NCBI GenBank assembly: GCA_027490755.1
Contig: JAIXXL010000047.1
Span: forward strand, 62,001-126,000
Length of the DNA: 64,000 nucleotides
Source of the DNA: Betaproteobacteria bacterium
GTDB taxonomy: Bacteria; Pseudomonadota; Gammaproteobacteria; Burkholderiales; UBA3065
Direction of reading: 5' to 3'
Shown: one piece after another, positions 36,393 to 46,424 of the stretch
How positions within the stretch are numbered: position 1 is the stretch's first letter
Layout of the letters: each line of letters opens with the position of its first letter
The notes under the pieces: model-generated
What the model saw: the letters and a program-made list of their open reading frames with translations, nothing else
The model's database searches: none
What the model was told of the DNA's origin: nothing
Made by a program: the position numbers and the translations under genes

Positions 36393-36700
36393 AGGCAGGC
36401 AACTGCAAGGTGGGCGATCTGGCGATCTCGGTCAACACCGACCTGCCAGAGAATGCCGGGGTCATCGTGGAAGTGCTGGCGGTGAAGGTGGACGACCCGG
36501 ATTGGAGCCAGTCTTGCCACCCCCTGTGCCTGGTAAGGGCGGTCGGCAGCCGGCCGCTGCACCTCAACCGCCACGACGGCCGCCGCTGGAATCGCGAGAT
36601 CGTGCGCGAAGCCGTAGTGCCGGACAACCGCCTGCGGCCGATCACGCCTCCAGAGAAGGACATCGAAGTGCTGCGGGACCTCGAGATCTCAGCCCACTAG
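36389..36700 (+). CDS. Hypothetical protein of the accessory patch
   Basis: The product is 103 aa: MKAGNCKVGDLAISVNTDLPENAGVIVEVLAVKVDD, then CHPLCLVRAVGSRPLHLNRHDGRRW and a charged C-terminus. The opening resembles small SH3-like barrel proteins found in phages and conjugative elements. AAGGAGG (36375-36381) is a strong ribosome binding site. There is no signal peptide or membrane helix. Its function is unknown. Confidence 0.7.
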   Translation: MKAGNCKVGDLAISVNTDLPENAGVIVEVLAVKVDDPDWSQSCHPLCLVRAVGSRPLHLNRHDGRRWNREIVREAVVPDNRLRPITPPEKDIEVLRDLEISAH

Positions 36701-36775
36701 CCGGTCCGGAAACGTTTTCCGGGTCAGCCTCGCGCCGCCCGAGCCGCAGACACTCGCCGACAGCCGCCCCCTTTT

Positions 36776-37036
36776 CTATCGCGCCGGTTGCTGCTCGGTG
36801 CGCTTGCCATCAGCCTCTAACGGCTTTCCATCGGGGCCGCTGATCAGCTGCTGCTGCGCCGCCTCACGTTGCCGCATCTGTTCCTGCTGCTGGCGCATCT
36901 GCTGCTCACGCTGCTGCTGCTGAATGATCGCCTGCTGCTGGATGGTGGCCTCTAGCGCGCGCATGGCCGCATCGCCTGCATACGCAGGCAGCGCCGCGCA
37001 CATCAACGCCGGAATCAAAAAGATCGCCCGCATCAC
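36776..37036 (-). CDS. Small exported glutamine-rich protein
   Basis: The product is 86 aa. A signal peptide (MMRAIFLIPALMCAALPAYAGDA) is followed by a helix very rich in Gln and Arg (QQQAIIQQQQREQQMRQQQE) and a GPDGKPLEADGK tail. It is probably a periplasmic single helix or coiled coil. No family is recognised. The divergent hsp20 start is 199 bp away. Confidence 0.7.
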   Translation of the reverse strand: MMRAIFLIPALMCAALPAYAGDAAMRALEATIQQQAIIQQQQREQQMRQQQEQMRQREAAQQQLISGPDGKPLEADGKRTEQQPAR

Positions 37037-37234
37037 CTGGTCTCCATAAGGGCCACCGATCGGGCCCGTCCCGGCGAGTATGCGGCAGATTAACGGTCAG
37101 CCGCGACTGCCAGCCCCCCCCCGGACCAAGATTGACCTGTCGCAAAGCAGGCCAACGCGCGTTTTCCGAACATCGAGCCTCCATCCGCACATGAACGGAT
37201 GACGTCCGCGATCTGACCAAGGAGGAATGACCCG

Positions 37235-37648
37235 ATGGACCGACTCACCCGCTTCGACCCCTTCGCCGACCTTGACGAGATGTTCCGCGGCCTCATGCTG
37301 CGCCCGATCCGCTTCGAATCGCCCTCGCCGCAGATCCGCATTGACGTCACCGAGAACGAGGGCGCCTACACCATCCAGGCCGAGATGCCCGGCGTGAAGA
37401 AGGACAACATCCACGTTGATGTCGACGGCAATCAGGTCTCGATCTCGGCGGAGATGCGTCACGCAAAGGACGAGAAGACCGACCGCATGATCCGTAGCGA
37501 AAGGCAGTACGGCTCGATGGCGCGCACCTTCAGCCTGCCCCACGCCGTGGATCAGACCGGCGCCAAGGCCCACTACAGCGACGGCGTGCTCGAACTCACC
37601 CTGCCCAAGAAGACCCGCTCGCGGCCCAGCGCCGTGTCCATCAAATAA
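37235..37648 (+). CDS. Small heat-shock protein, Hsp20/alpha-crystallin family
   Basis: The product is 137 aa. A short N-terminal arm (MDRLTRFDPFADLDEMFRGL) precedes the crystallin domain (IRIDVTENEGAYTIQAEMPGVKKDNIHVDVDGNQVSISAE) with the terminal GVLELTLPKK motif. It is a cytoplasmic holdase. AAGGAGG (37220-37226) is the ribosome binding site. I see no clear sigma-32 promoter in the 198-bp leader. It ends 4 bp from convergent nadE. Confidence 0.94.
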   Translation: MDRLTRFDPFADLDEMFRGLMLRPIRFESPSPQIRIDVTENEGAYTIQAEMPGVKKDNIHVDVDGNQVSISAEMRHAKDEKTDRMIRSERQYGSMARTFSLPHAVDQTGAKAHYSDGVLELTLPKKTRSRPSAVSIK

Positions 37649-37652
37649 GGCG

Positions 37653-39236
37653 TCAGTTGCCGTAGCGGGCGGCGATGGGGTACCGCCAATCCTTGCCGAA
37701 TCCCCTCGGCGTCACCCTGGGCCCCACCGCCGCCTGCCGGCGCTTGTATTCGCTCAGCCGAATCAGCCGCACCACGCGTTCGACATCGGCCTGCGCGTAG
37801 CCGGCCGCCACGATCGCATCTGGCGACTGGTTCTGCTCCACATACAAGGCCATCACCGCATCCAGCACCTCATAGGGCGGCAGGCTGTCCTGGTCGCGCT
37901 GGTCGGGACGCAACTCGGCACTGGGTGGCCGCGTGATGATGCGTTCCGGGATCACCTCTGACTGCCTGTTGCGCCACTCCGCAAGCCGGTACACCAGTGT
38001 CTTGGCGACATCGCGCAGCACCGCGTAGCCGCCCGCCATGTCGCCGTACAGCGTGGCATACCCCACCGCCATCTCGCTCTTGTTGCCGGTCGTCAGAACC
38101 AACCGGCCAGACTTGTTCGATAGCGCCATCAGCAGCGTGCCGCGACTGCGCGCCTGCAGGTTCTCTTCGGTGGTGTCGGGCGGCGTGCCGGCAAACGCAG
38201 TCGCCAGCGCCTGCTCGAACTGTGCCGTGATGTCGCCGATGGCGATCTCCTGATACGCCACGTCCAGCCGTGCAACCATGTCGCGCGAGTCGATCACGCT
38301 GATGTCAGCGGTGTAGCGTGACGGCATCATGACCGCCTCGACCCGCTCGGCACCCAGCGCATCCACCGCCACCGCCAGCGTCACCGCCGAATCGATGCCG
38401 CCGCTCAGGCCCAGCAGCACACCGGGGAAGCCGCACTTGCGCACATAGTCGCGCACCGCCAGCACCAGTACCTGCCACACCTGCTCTTCGACGCTGGCGA
38501 CACCGGGCGCGTCTCCCGGCTGGTCCGGGTCGATCACCACGACCGCCTCAGCGCACGCCGGCAGGCGGTGCAGCACGCTGCCATCAGCCGCCATCACCAG
38601 GCTGCCACCGTCGAACACCAGTTCGTCCTGCCCCCCCACCGCGTTCACGTACACCAAAGGCAGCCCCGTCTCGCTGGCGCGCTGGCGCAACACCTCGGTG
38701 CGCTGCCGTGGCTTGTCGAGGTGGTAGGGCGACGCGTTCAGCACCACAACTCGCCGCGCACCCGCCAGACGCAGGTCAGCAGCCACATCGGGCTGCCAGA
38801 TGTCCTCGCAGATGGCGATGCCGATACGCTCACCGGCCACCTCGACCACAGTGGCGCCCAGGCCGGCGGCAAAGTAGCGCTTCTCGTCGAACACCTCTGC
38901 GTTCGGCAGATGCCGCTTGTGGGCGGTGGCCTTCACACGGCCACCTTCCAACAACGATGCAGCATTGAACAGCACAGCACCCTGCCGGTGTGGGTGACCG
39001 ACCAGCAGTGGCAGCGGCGTCTCTCGCGCCAGTTGCGCCAGCCGCGCTTCGCACGCATCGAGAAAATGCTCGCGCAGAAGCAAGTCCTCAGGCGGGTAGC
39101 CGGTCAGTGCCAGCTCGGGCGTGACCAGCAGCTGCGCGCCCTGCGCAGCGGCCTCCCGGGCCGCGGCAAGGATGCGGGCAGTGTTGCCGGCGAGGTCGCC
39201 AACGGTAGGGTCGATCTGGGCTAGGCCGATGCGCAT
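37653..39236 (-). CDS. nadE: Glutamine-dependent NAD+ synthetase
   Basis: The product is 527 aa. The N-terminal nitrilase-type glutaminase has the catalytic triad: Glu in VTPELALTGYPPEDLLL, Lys in KRHLPN and Cys in IGIAICEDIWQPD. The C-terminal synthetase has the ATP-binding SGGIDSAVTLAVAVDALG and TTGNKSEMAVGYATLYGDMAGG. It makes NAD+ from deamido-NAD, ATP and glutamine. ATG is followed by RIGLAQIDPTVGDLAGN, the usual start of the family. Confidence 0.97.
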   Translation of the reverse strand: MRIGLAQIDPTVGDLAGNTARILAAAREAAAQGAQLLVTPELALTGYPPEDLLLREHFLDACEARLAQLARETPLPLLVGHPHRQGAVLFNAASLLEGGRVKATAHKRHLPNAEVFDEKRYFAAGLGATVVEVAGERIGIAICEDIWQPDVAADLRLAGARRVVVLNASPYHLDKPRQRTEVLRQRASETGLPLVYVNAVGGQDELVFDGGSLVMAADGSVLHRLPACAEAVVVIDPDQPGDAPGVASVEEQVWQVLVLAVRDYVRKCGFPGVLLGLSGGIDSAVTLAVAVDALGAERVEAVMMPSRYTADISVIDSRDMVARLDVAYQEIAIGDITAQFEQALATAFAGTPPDTTEENLQARSRGTLLMALSNKSGRLVLTTGNKSEMAVGYATLYGDMAGGYAVLRDVAKTLVYRLAEWRNRQSEVIPERIITRPPSAELRPDQRDQDSLPPYEVLDAVMALYVEQNQSPDAIVAAGYAQADVERVVRLIRLSEYKRRQAAVGPRVTPRGFGKDWRYPIAARYGN

Positions 39237-39356
39237 GGTGCGGCAAGTGTAGCGAACCCGCCCGAAACCGCTGCGTCGGCCTTCATCGCCACCCGGCGGC
39301 CAACTTGCGACAGATCATCCGTGGCCGATAAGCACCTGATCTATTGGACCGATTCT

Positions 39357-39392
39357 TTGTCCACAATGTGTCTTAGACAGCCCTGGGGACAA
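39357..39392. promoter_or_regulatory. Nested 36-bp dyad before the GNAT gene
   Basis: Outer arms TTGTCC (39357-39362) and GGACAA (39387-39392) flank an inner dyad TGTCTTAGACA (39369-39379), all sharing one centre near 39374.5. It lies 4 bp upstream of the GTG at 39397. The outer half-site is the same as the core of the sox operator at 57576. This could be an operator or an mRNA hairpin covering the start. Confidence 0.4.
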
Positions 39393-39396
39393 TGCC

Positions 39397-40590
39397 GTGA
39401 CCGAGGATGCCGGACCGGCGCAGGAACCGTACTCCGACTTGGCGGGGGTGGAGAGCACCAATCGGCACCTGCGTCTGGACGTGGTCGACCGTCTGGCCGA
39501 GTTGCCACCCGAATGGGACACACTCGCCGCCGGCAGCATCTGGCACGCGCGTGGCTTTCTGCAGGCGCTCGAATCCAGCCGCTGCATCGGCCCGGGCACT
39601 GGGTGGGATCCGCGCTTTCTTCTTGCCTGGCACGGCGACGCTCTGGTGGGTGGCCTGCCGCTTTGGCTCAAGACACACTCCTACGGCGAGTACGTTTTCG
39701 ATTGGGCGTGGGCGCGCGCCTATCAGCAGAACGGGCGGTCCTACTACCCCAAACTGCTCTCCGCCATCCCTTTTACACCCGCCACCGGCGCGCGCCTGCT
39801 CGCCACCGACCCGCAGGTCGCGGCAGCACTTCTTGCCATGCTCGAGGCCTGGCTGGAGACCGGCGAGGTGTCCTCGGCCCACGTCCTGTTCCCGCACGCG
39901 GCAGAGACGCAGCACTGGCTGAGCGCCGGCTACATGCTACGCGAGGGCGTGCAGTTCCATTGGCAGTCGCGTGGCGAGGCCGATTTCGAGGCCCTGCTGA
40001 CCAGCCTGACGCGCGACAAGCGCAAGCACATCCGCCAGGAGCGCCGCCGCGTGCGCGATGCTGGCGTGCAGTTCCGCGTCGAGACCGGCGCCAGCGCCAG
40101 CCGAGCCGACTGGTCGCTGTTCGCCAACTGCTACGCGCGCACCTACGCCGAGCACCACTCGTCGCCCTATCTGAATGAGGAGTTCTTTGTGCGCTGGGCC
40201 GCTACCTGCCCCGACGCGCCATTGCTGTTCATTGCCGAGGTAAACGGCGAACCGCTGGCAGCCAGCCTGTGCGCGCGCCAGGGGGATGTTCTCTATGGCC
40301 GTTACTGGGGCGCTCTGGCGCACGTCCCTTGCCTGCACTTTGAGGCTTGTTATTACCAGCCGCTGGAGTGGGCGATCGCCAACGGCTTCCGGCGCTTCGA
40401 GGGTGGCGCGCAGGGTGAGCACAAGCAGGCGCGCGCGCTGGAACCAGTGGTTACGCAGTCGCTGCACCGCATCGCCGACCCGCGCTTCGCCCGTGCAGTC
40501 GATGATTTCCTGCGTCGCGAGCGCGCCGGCGTGGCGGACTACGCCAGCGACCTGCTGGCTCACTCGGCCTATCGCTCGCAAGGAGCTTGA
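39397..40590 (+). CDS. GNAT-fold protein of the DUF482 / FemAB-like group
   Basis: The product is 397 aa. The sequence runs [61 protein letters not shown]-type text, [80 protein letters not shown]. This is the DUF482 'peptidoglycan biosynthesis/GNAT' family. The substrate is unknown. The start is a GTG inside a possible hairpin. It precedes fnr by 79 bp. Confidence 0.85.
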   Translation: [397 protein letters not shown]

Positions 40591-40669
40591 TCTGGCGCAA
40601 ACCACACTGGCGGTCATGAACGGAAACTGCATCCGCTATCGATAAGGCAATGCCTGACGGAGAACATAC

Positions 40670-41485
40670 ATGAGCAACCCGCCGACCGACCGCCGCATGA
40701 CCCAGCCCGACCGTCGCCGGCGCGGCCGTCGGGCCAGCGACCAGCGCATCGCCACAAGCAAGTTCCCTCCAGCTTCGCGCAACTTCAGCCAGTTGAAGGC
40801 CGCCTGTTCGCAGTGCACCCTGCACGAGATCTGTCTGCCAGCGGGCGTCGACATGCTCGACCTGGCGCGCATCGACCAGCTCACGCAGAAACGAATGCGC
40901 GTGCTGCGCCATCAGGCGCTGTACAAGGCCGGCGACCCGTTCCACTCCGTCTATGCCGTACGCGCCGGTTTCTTCAAGACGGAGGGCGGGACCGGCGACG
41001 GACGTGATCAGATCACTGGGTTCCAGATGGCCGGCGAACTGATCGGGCTGGATGGCATCAGCAGCGGCCGTCACGCCTGTTCGGCCGTGGCACTGGAGGA
41101 CAGCGAGGTCTGCATCATCCCGTTCAACGAGATGGAGGCACTGGCGCGCGCGGTGCCCGCCCTGCAGCGCAGCCTGCACCGGCTGATGAGCCGCGAGATG
41201 GTGCAGGACCACAAGTTGCTGGCGCTTCTGGGCAGCGGCACTGCCGAGGAACGCATCACCGCCTTCCTCGTCGACCTTTCACGGCGCCTGTCGCAACGCG
41301 GCTATGCCGCTTCCGAGTTTGTCTTGCGCATGACCCGCGAGGAGATAGGCCGCCACCTGGGTCTCACGTTGGAAACCGTCAGCCGCACCCTGTCGCGCCT
41401 GCAGCGCCAGGGGACGATCCGGGTGCAGCAGCGACTGGTGCGCATCATCGACCCTAAGGCCCTGTCCGACAAAGTGCCGGCCTGA
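40670..41485 (+). CDS. fnr: FNR-type oxygen-sensing transcription regulator
   Basis: The product is 271 aa. The N-terminal extension is basic. [4Fe-4S] ligands are Cys46, Cys49 and Cys55 (KAACSQCTLHEICLP) plus Cys148 (DSEVCIIPF), with the same spacing as E. coli FNR. GDQITGF-like GRDQITGFQMAGELIGLDGI and the DNA-recognition helix ETVSRTLSRLQ (E-xx-SR) are conserved, so it should bind TTGAT-N4-ATCAA sites. It would regulate anaerobic or microaerobic genes, possibly including the fds or sox-like clusters. Confidence 0.95.
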   Translation: MSNPPTDRRMTQPDRRRRGRRASDQRIATSKFPPASRNFSQLKAACSQCTLHEICLPAGVDMLDLARIDQLTQKRMRVLRHQALYKAGDPFHSVYAVRAGFFKTEGGTGDGRDQITGFQMAGELIGLDGISSGRHACSAVALEDSEVCIIPFNEMEALARAVPALQRSLHRLMSREMVQDHKLLALLGSGTAEERITAFLVDLSRRLSQRGYAASEFVLRMTREEIGRHLGLTLETVSRTLSRLQRQGTIRVQQRLVRIIDPKALSDKVPA

Positions 41486-41544
41486 ACCACAACCCACGGC
41501 CTGCAGCAGATCTCCACCAGCCGAGACGCTTGTCCGAGCCAGAC

Positions 41545-41573
41545 TTGAAATCCGGTGACCCCGTCCTTATCAT
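41545..41573 (+). promoter_or_regulatory. groESL housekeeping promoter
   Basis: TTGAAA (41545-41550) and TATCAT (41568-41573) are separated by exactly 17 bp. The last base of the -10 is the first base of the CIRCE element, so HrcA binding would block the start site. A sigma-32 promoter with proper spacing was not found. Confidence 0.8.
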
Positions 41574-41599
41574 TAGCACTCGCTGACGGAGAGTGCTAA
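41573..41599 (+). promoter_or_regulatory. CIRCE operator (HrcA binding site)
   Basis: The arms TTAGCACTC (41573-41581) and GAGTGCTAA (41591-41599) form a perfect 9-bp inverted repeat with a 9-bp spacer, identical to the CIRCE consensus. It places groESL under HrcA repression. hrcA itself is not in the window. Confidence 0.97.
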
Positions 41600-41659
41600 C
41601 AAAGCCTCCGTCGCGATCGATTTCACCAACCCCTGGTAAACATACGGAGCAAAAAGTCC

Positions 41660-41950
41660 ATGAAGATCCGTCCCCTGCACGATCGCGTCATCGTCAAGCG
41701 CCTCGAGGAAGAGCGCAAGTCGGCTGGCGGCATCGTCATCCCGGACAGCGCAACCGAGAAGCCGGTGCGCGGCAAGATTGTTGCTGCTGGCAACGGCAAG
41801 ATCCTCGAGAACGGCGACGTCCGCCCGCTGGCGGTCAAGGTCGGCGATGAAGTGCTGTTCGGCAAGTACAGCGGCACCGAGGTCAAGATCGAAGGCGAAG
41901 AGCTGCTGGTGATGCGCGAAGAGGACATCGTTGGCGTGATCGAGGGCTAA
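41660..41950 (+). CDS. groES: Co-chaperonin GroES
   Basis: The product is 96 aa: [39 protein letters not shown], the mobile loop, then [32 protein letters not shown]. It caps the GroEL ring. CIRCE lies 61 bp upstream and groEL 107 bp downstream. Confidence 0.98.
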   Translation: MKIRPLHDRVIVKRLEEERKSAGGIVIPDSATEKPVRGKIVAAGNGKILENGDVRPLAVKVGDEVLFGKYSGTEVKIEGEELLVMREEDIVGVIEG

Positions 41951-41991
41951 CACCCTCTGCGCTGTCCGGCCGGCAACCTCCGGCCCGCTGA

Positions 41992-43689
<1,698 letters not shown>

Positions 43690-43743
43690 GCCAGCCCTGC
43701 GGCAGCCCATGCGGCTGCCGTTTGCCCAAGTTTCAGGCAAAAC

Positions 43744-43767
43744 AAAACCCCGCCGAGGCGGGGTTTT
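43744..43767 (+). terminator. Rho-independent terminator after groEL
   Basis: AAAACCCCGCC (43744-43754) pairs with GGCGGGGTTTT (43757-43767), followed by GTTTTT. Confidence 0.93.
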
Positions 43768-43815
43768 GTTTTTGGCGGTCAGCGATGTGAAACGAGCCTG
43801 ACCCGCATGCGGCTC

Positions 43816-45078
43816 TCAGACTGCGATGAAATCAGCATCGCTTAAAGACGACACGCCAGTGAGAATGGCGACCACGATACCAATGCCCTCGCCAGCCGAA
43901 CCATCGGCGTCGTAGGTCAAGGTATCAGAGGCGTCATCGAACACGAAGCGCCCCGAATTGACAGCGCCGCCTACGAGGTCTGCCTTGCGAACACCGAGCC
44001 GGTCCGTACCGGACTGGAAGTCGTTCACGAAATCGGCCGAACTCGCGGTCGTGGCCAGCACAAAAACATCGCGACCGGCACCACCAGTGAGATTGTCCGC
44101 GCCATCGTCGCCCTTCAGACGGTCATTGCCATCACCACCATTTATGACGTCATTGCCCTTGTCACCATCCAGACGGTCGTTGCCCAAACCCCCAAAGAGA
44201 GTGTCGTTGCCGTCGTCACCATCGAGGCGATCGTTGCCTGCACCGCTGTCGAGAGAATCGTCACCCGAACCGCCCTCGAGTTCGTCATTGCCAGCGTCTC
44301 CGAGCAGAACGTCGTTGTCTTCGTTGCCCTGCAAACGGTCATTACCGGACCCACCACTCAGCGTGTCGAAACCGGCACCGCCGCTCAGGCGGTCTTTGCC
44401 GTCACCACCTACCAAGCTATCGTCGCCGAGACCGCCATCTAGACGGTCATCGCCTTGCCCACCATCAAGGGTGTCGTTGCCATCATCACCGCCAATGTCG
44501 TCTCGCCCCTGCCCCCCCAATGTTCGGTCGTCTCCAGCACCGCCGCGAAGTTTGTCTTCACCCTGACCGCCATCAAGCGAATCGTCGCCATCCTGACCAG
44601 CGAGGTCATCCTTGCCCTGCCCGCCGAAAAGGGTGTCGTTGCCGCCACCACCCGTTACGGAGTCATCCCCGATCTCGCCATCAAGATCGTCGTCCCCCAT
44701 ACCGCCACGCAACTTGTCCTTACCCCTGCCACCGCGCAAGCGACCACCTGAATCATCCGTATCCATGTCGTCATCACCACGTCCGCCAGAGGAGGTTGGG
44801 CGCACGCGAGTGAAGAAGCCGTCACCGTCGGGGTCGCCGAGAGTCTTGGTCTCAATCACGCCAGAAGCGTAGTGTTCGGTGAGGTTGACTGTGCCATCTG
44901 CATTGAGTGTGAACCGTTTGATACCGTCGTCGTCACCGGGCGAATCGTCGTCGCTCTCGCGTGCGCTTCCATCAGCCCCAAGTACAAACATGTCCTTGAA
45001 TTGACTTTCGTCGAATATCTGGGCGCCAGCAAGTGCGCCATCTGCGGTAACGGTGAACTTGTATCGCTTGTCTGACAT
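43816..45078 (-). CDS. RTX-repeat calcium-binding protein
   Basis: The product is 420 aa from ATG at 45078 with AGGAGAT upstream. An acidic N-terminal domain ([30 protein letters not shown]) is followed by about 20 nonapeptides of the GGxGxDxLx type (residues about 108-350), then the peptidase-M10/serralysin-like end [31 protein letters not shown] and a C-terminal uncleaved secretion region. There is no Sec signal peptide, as expected for a type I secretion substrate. No type I exporter gene is nearby. Base composition is visibly less GC-rich than in neighbouring genes. No enzymatic domain is seen. Confidence 0.88.
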   Translation of the reverse strand: MSDKRYKFTVTADGALAGAQIFDESQFKDMFVLGADGSARESDDDSPGDDDGIKRFTLNADGTVNLTEHYASGVIETKTLGDPDGDGFFTRVRPTSSGGRGDDDMDTDDSGGRLRGGRGKDKLRGGMGDDDLDGEIGDDSVTGGGGNDTLFGGQGKDDLAGQDGDDSLDGGQGEDKLRGGAGDDRTLGGQGRDDIGGDDGNDTLDGGQGDDRLDGGLGDDSLVGGDGKDRLSGGAGFDTLSGGSGNDRLQGNEDNDVLLGDAGNDELEGGSGDDSLDSGAGNDRLDGDDGNDTLFGGLGNDRLDGDKGNDVINGGDGNDRLKGDDGADNLTGGAGRDVFVLATTASSADFVNDFQSGTDRLGVRKADLVGGAVNSGRFVFDDASDTLTYDADGSAGEGIGIVVAILTGVSSLSDADFIAV

Positions 45079-45231
45079 GGCCCTATCTCCTGTGATGAAT
45101 GTCACGCCTTTCCCAAGAGACATATGCTCACGCCGCAGCCGAATTCGCCATCAGTCAGCTGGACTAAAACACCGACACACTGGGTCGATTGCGAAGTACT
45201 TGCATTCGCGACTTGTGCTGAGTTAACAAAA

Positions 45232-45251
45232 AACCCTGCCGAGGCAGGGTT
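45232..45251 (-). terminator. Rho-independent terminator after the YVTN propeller gene
   Basis: On the minus strand AACCCTGCC and GGCAGGGTT pair around a tiny loop and are followed by TTTTTGTT. It lies 28 bp after the propeller stop codon. Confidence 0.85.
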
Positions 45252-45278
45252 GCTTGCTCGCCATCCCTGTGGACGCGA

Positions 45279-46337
45279 TCAAGGCTGATCCAGCGACCCC
45301 ATCGAGCGCGGGAACGTGACCACCCCCCAGGGGGTATCGAAGCCATCCAGACGTTGCGTCACCGCCAGCGATGCCACGTCGATCACCAGCACCTCGTTGG
45401 ACTTGCCGCATGCCAGCAGGATCTGCTTGTCGTCGGGGGTAAAGGTGAAGTGCCAGCAGCGGCCGCCGGTGGCTACCTCGCCCACCTTGTCGAAGGTCTT
45501 GCCGTCGAACACCTCGAGTTTCTTGTCCTGACCAGCAGCCACGTAAAGGCGCTCACCCTTGCGGTCGAAAGCCACGCCATATGGTGACTTGCCGGTGTCC
45601 ACGGTCTTGATCACCTTGAAGGTGTCATCCATGACCATGAACTTGTTGCCCACCTCCAAGGTGGCCACGTAAGTCTTGCCATCTGGCGAGACCTTGATGC
45701 CGCGAGGACGGTTGCCATACTCGGCGGTCTTGATGGTCTTCAGCAACTTGCGCGTCGCGATATCGTGCACCGTCACCGTGTTGTCGGCCTCGTTGGTCAC
45801 AATCAGCTTCTTGCCGTCCTTGCTGAACTCGACGCCCTCAGTCTCGGGGCCACCGACGATGTCGCCGATCTTCTTGCCCTTCTTCAGGTCGAGGATGGCG
45901 ATACGGGCCGGCTCTTCGTCACCGTCATCATCCCCGTGTGCGGGCGCCTCGCCCGGCTTGGGCGGGGGCCCTGCCTTGGCGCTCGGCTCGTAAGACACAA
46001 AGGCACGGTCGCCACGGATGCGCACGAACTCAGGGTTCTTGCCCACCTTGATGTGCCCCACCTCGGCGCCGGTCACGGCATCAAGGATGGTCACGCCGCC
46101 GGTCTCGCGAGTGGCCACCACCAGCCGCTTGCCGTCCTGCGTCACTCCGATTCCGCGCGGGCCCTTTCCGGAAAGGTCGAAGCTGCCGGTGGTCTGCAGT
46201 GTGGCCAGATCCAGCACGCTCACGCCGGTGTTCTGGCTGGTCACGAAGGCCTGTTCGGCGGCGGCAGGCATCGCTGCAAAAGCGGCGGCCACGGCTGCGG
46301 CAAGCAGCATCGGGCGGAAAGGTTGGGTTTGGGGCAT
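45279..46337 (-). CDS. Periplasmic YVTN-type beta-propeller protein
   Basis: The product is 352 aa. A signal peptide (MLLAAAVAAAFAAMPAAAEQ) precedes seven propeller blades (for example VSVLDLATLQTTGSFDLSGKGPRGIGVTQDGKRLVVAT and NTVTVHDIATRKLLKTIKTAEYGNRPRGIKVSPDGKTYVAT). A proline- and Asp-rich insertion (GPPPKPGEAPAHGDDDGDEE) interrupts blade three. Such proteins often act beside cytochromes or as binding scaffolds; the partner here is unknown. Confidence 0.88.
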   Translation of the reverse strand: MPQTQPFRPMLLAAAVAAAFAAMPAAAEQAFVTSQNTGVSVLDLATLQTTGSFDLSGKGPRGIGVTQDGKRLVVATRETGGVTILDAVTGAEVGHIKVGKNPEFVRIRGDRAFVSYEPSAKAGPPPKPGEAPAHGDDDGDEEPARIAILDLKKGKKIGDIVGGPETEGVEFSKDGKKLIVTNEADNTVTVHDIATRKLLKTIKTAEYGNRPRGIKVSPDGKTYVATLEVGNKFMVMDDTFKVIKTVDTGKSPYGVAFDRKGERLYVAAGQDKKLEVFDGKTFDKVGEVATGGRCWHFTFTPDDKQILLACGKSNEVLVIDVASLAVTQRLDGFDTPWGVVTFPRSMGSLDQP

Positions 46338-46424
46338 GTCTGTCTCCGGTATGTTCTTTCAGCAGGCTGTAGCGCTGGGCGCCTGCAACGCGCCGGAGTA
46401 TAGAGTCGCGCCGCGGCTGCCAGT

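Noticed and set aside
41541-41570. Sigma-32 promoter (CTTGAAA then CCCCGTCC) before groES
   Set aside because: The spacing is only about 8 bp, far below the 13-15 bp required; the sigma-70 reading fits exactly.
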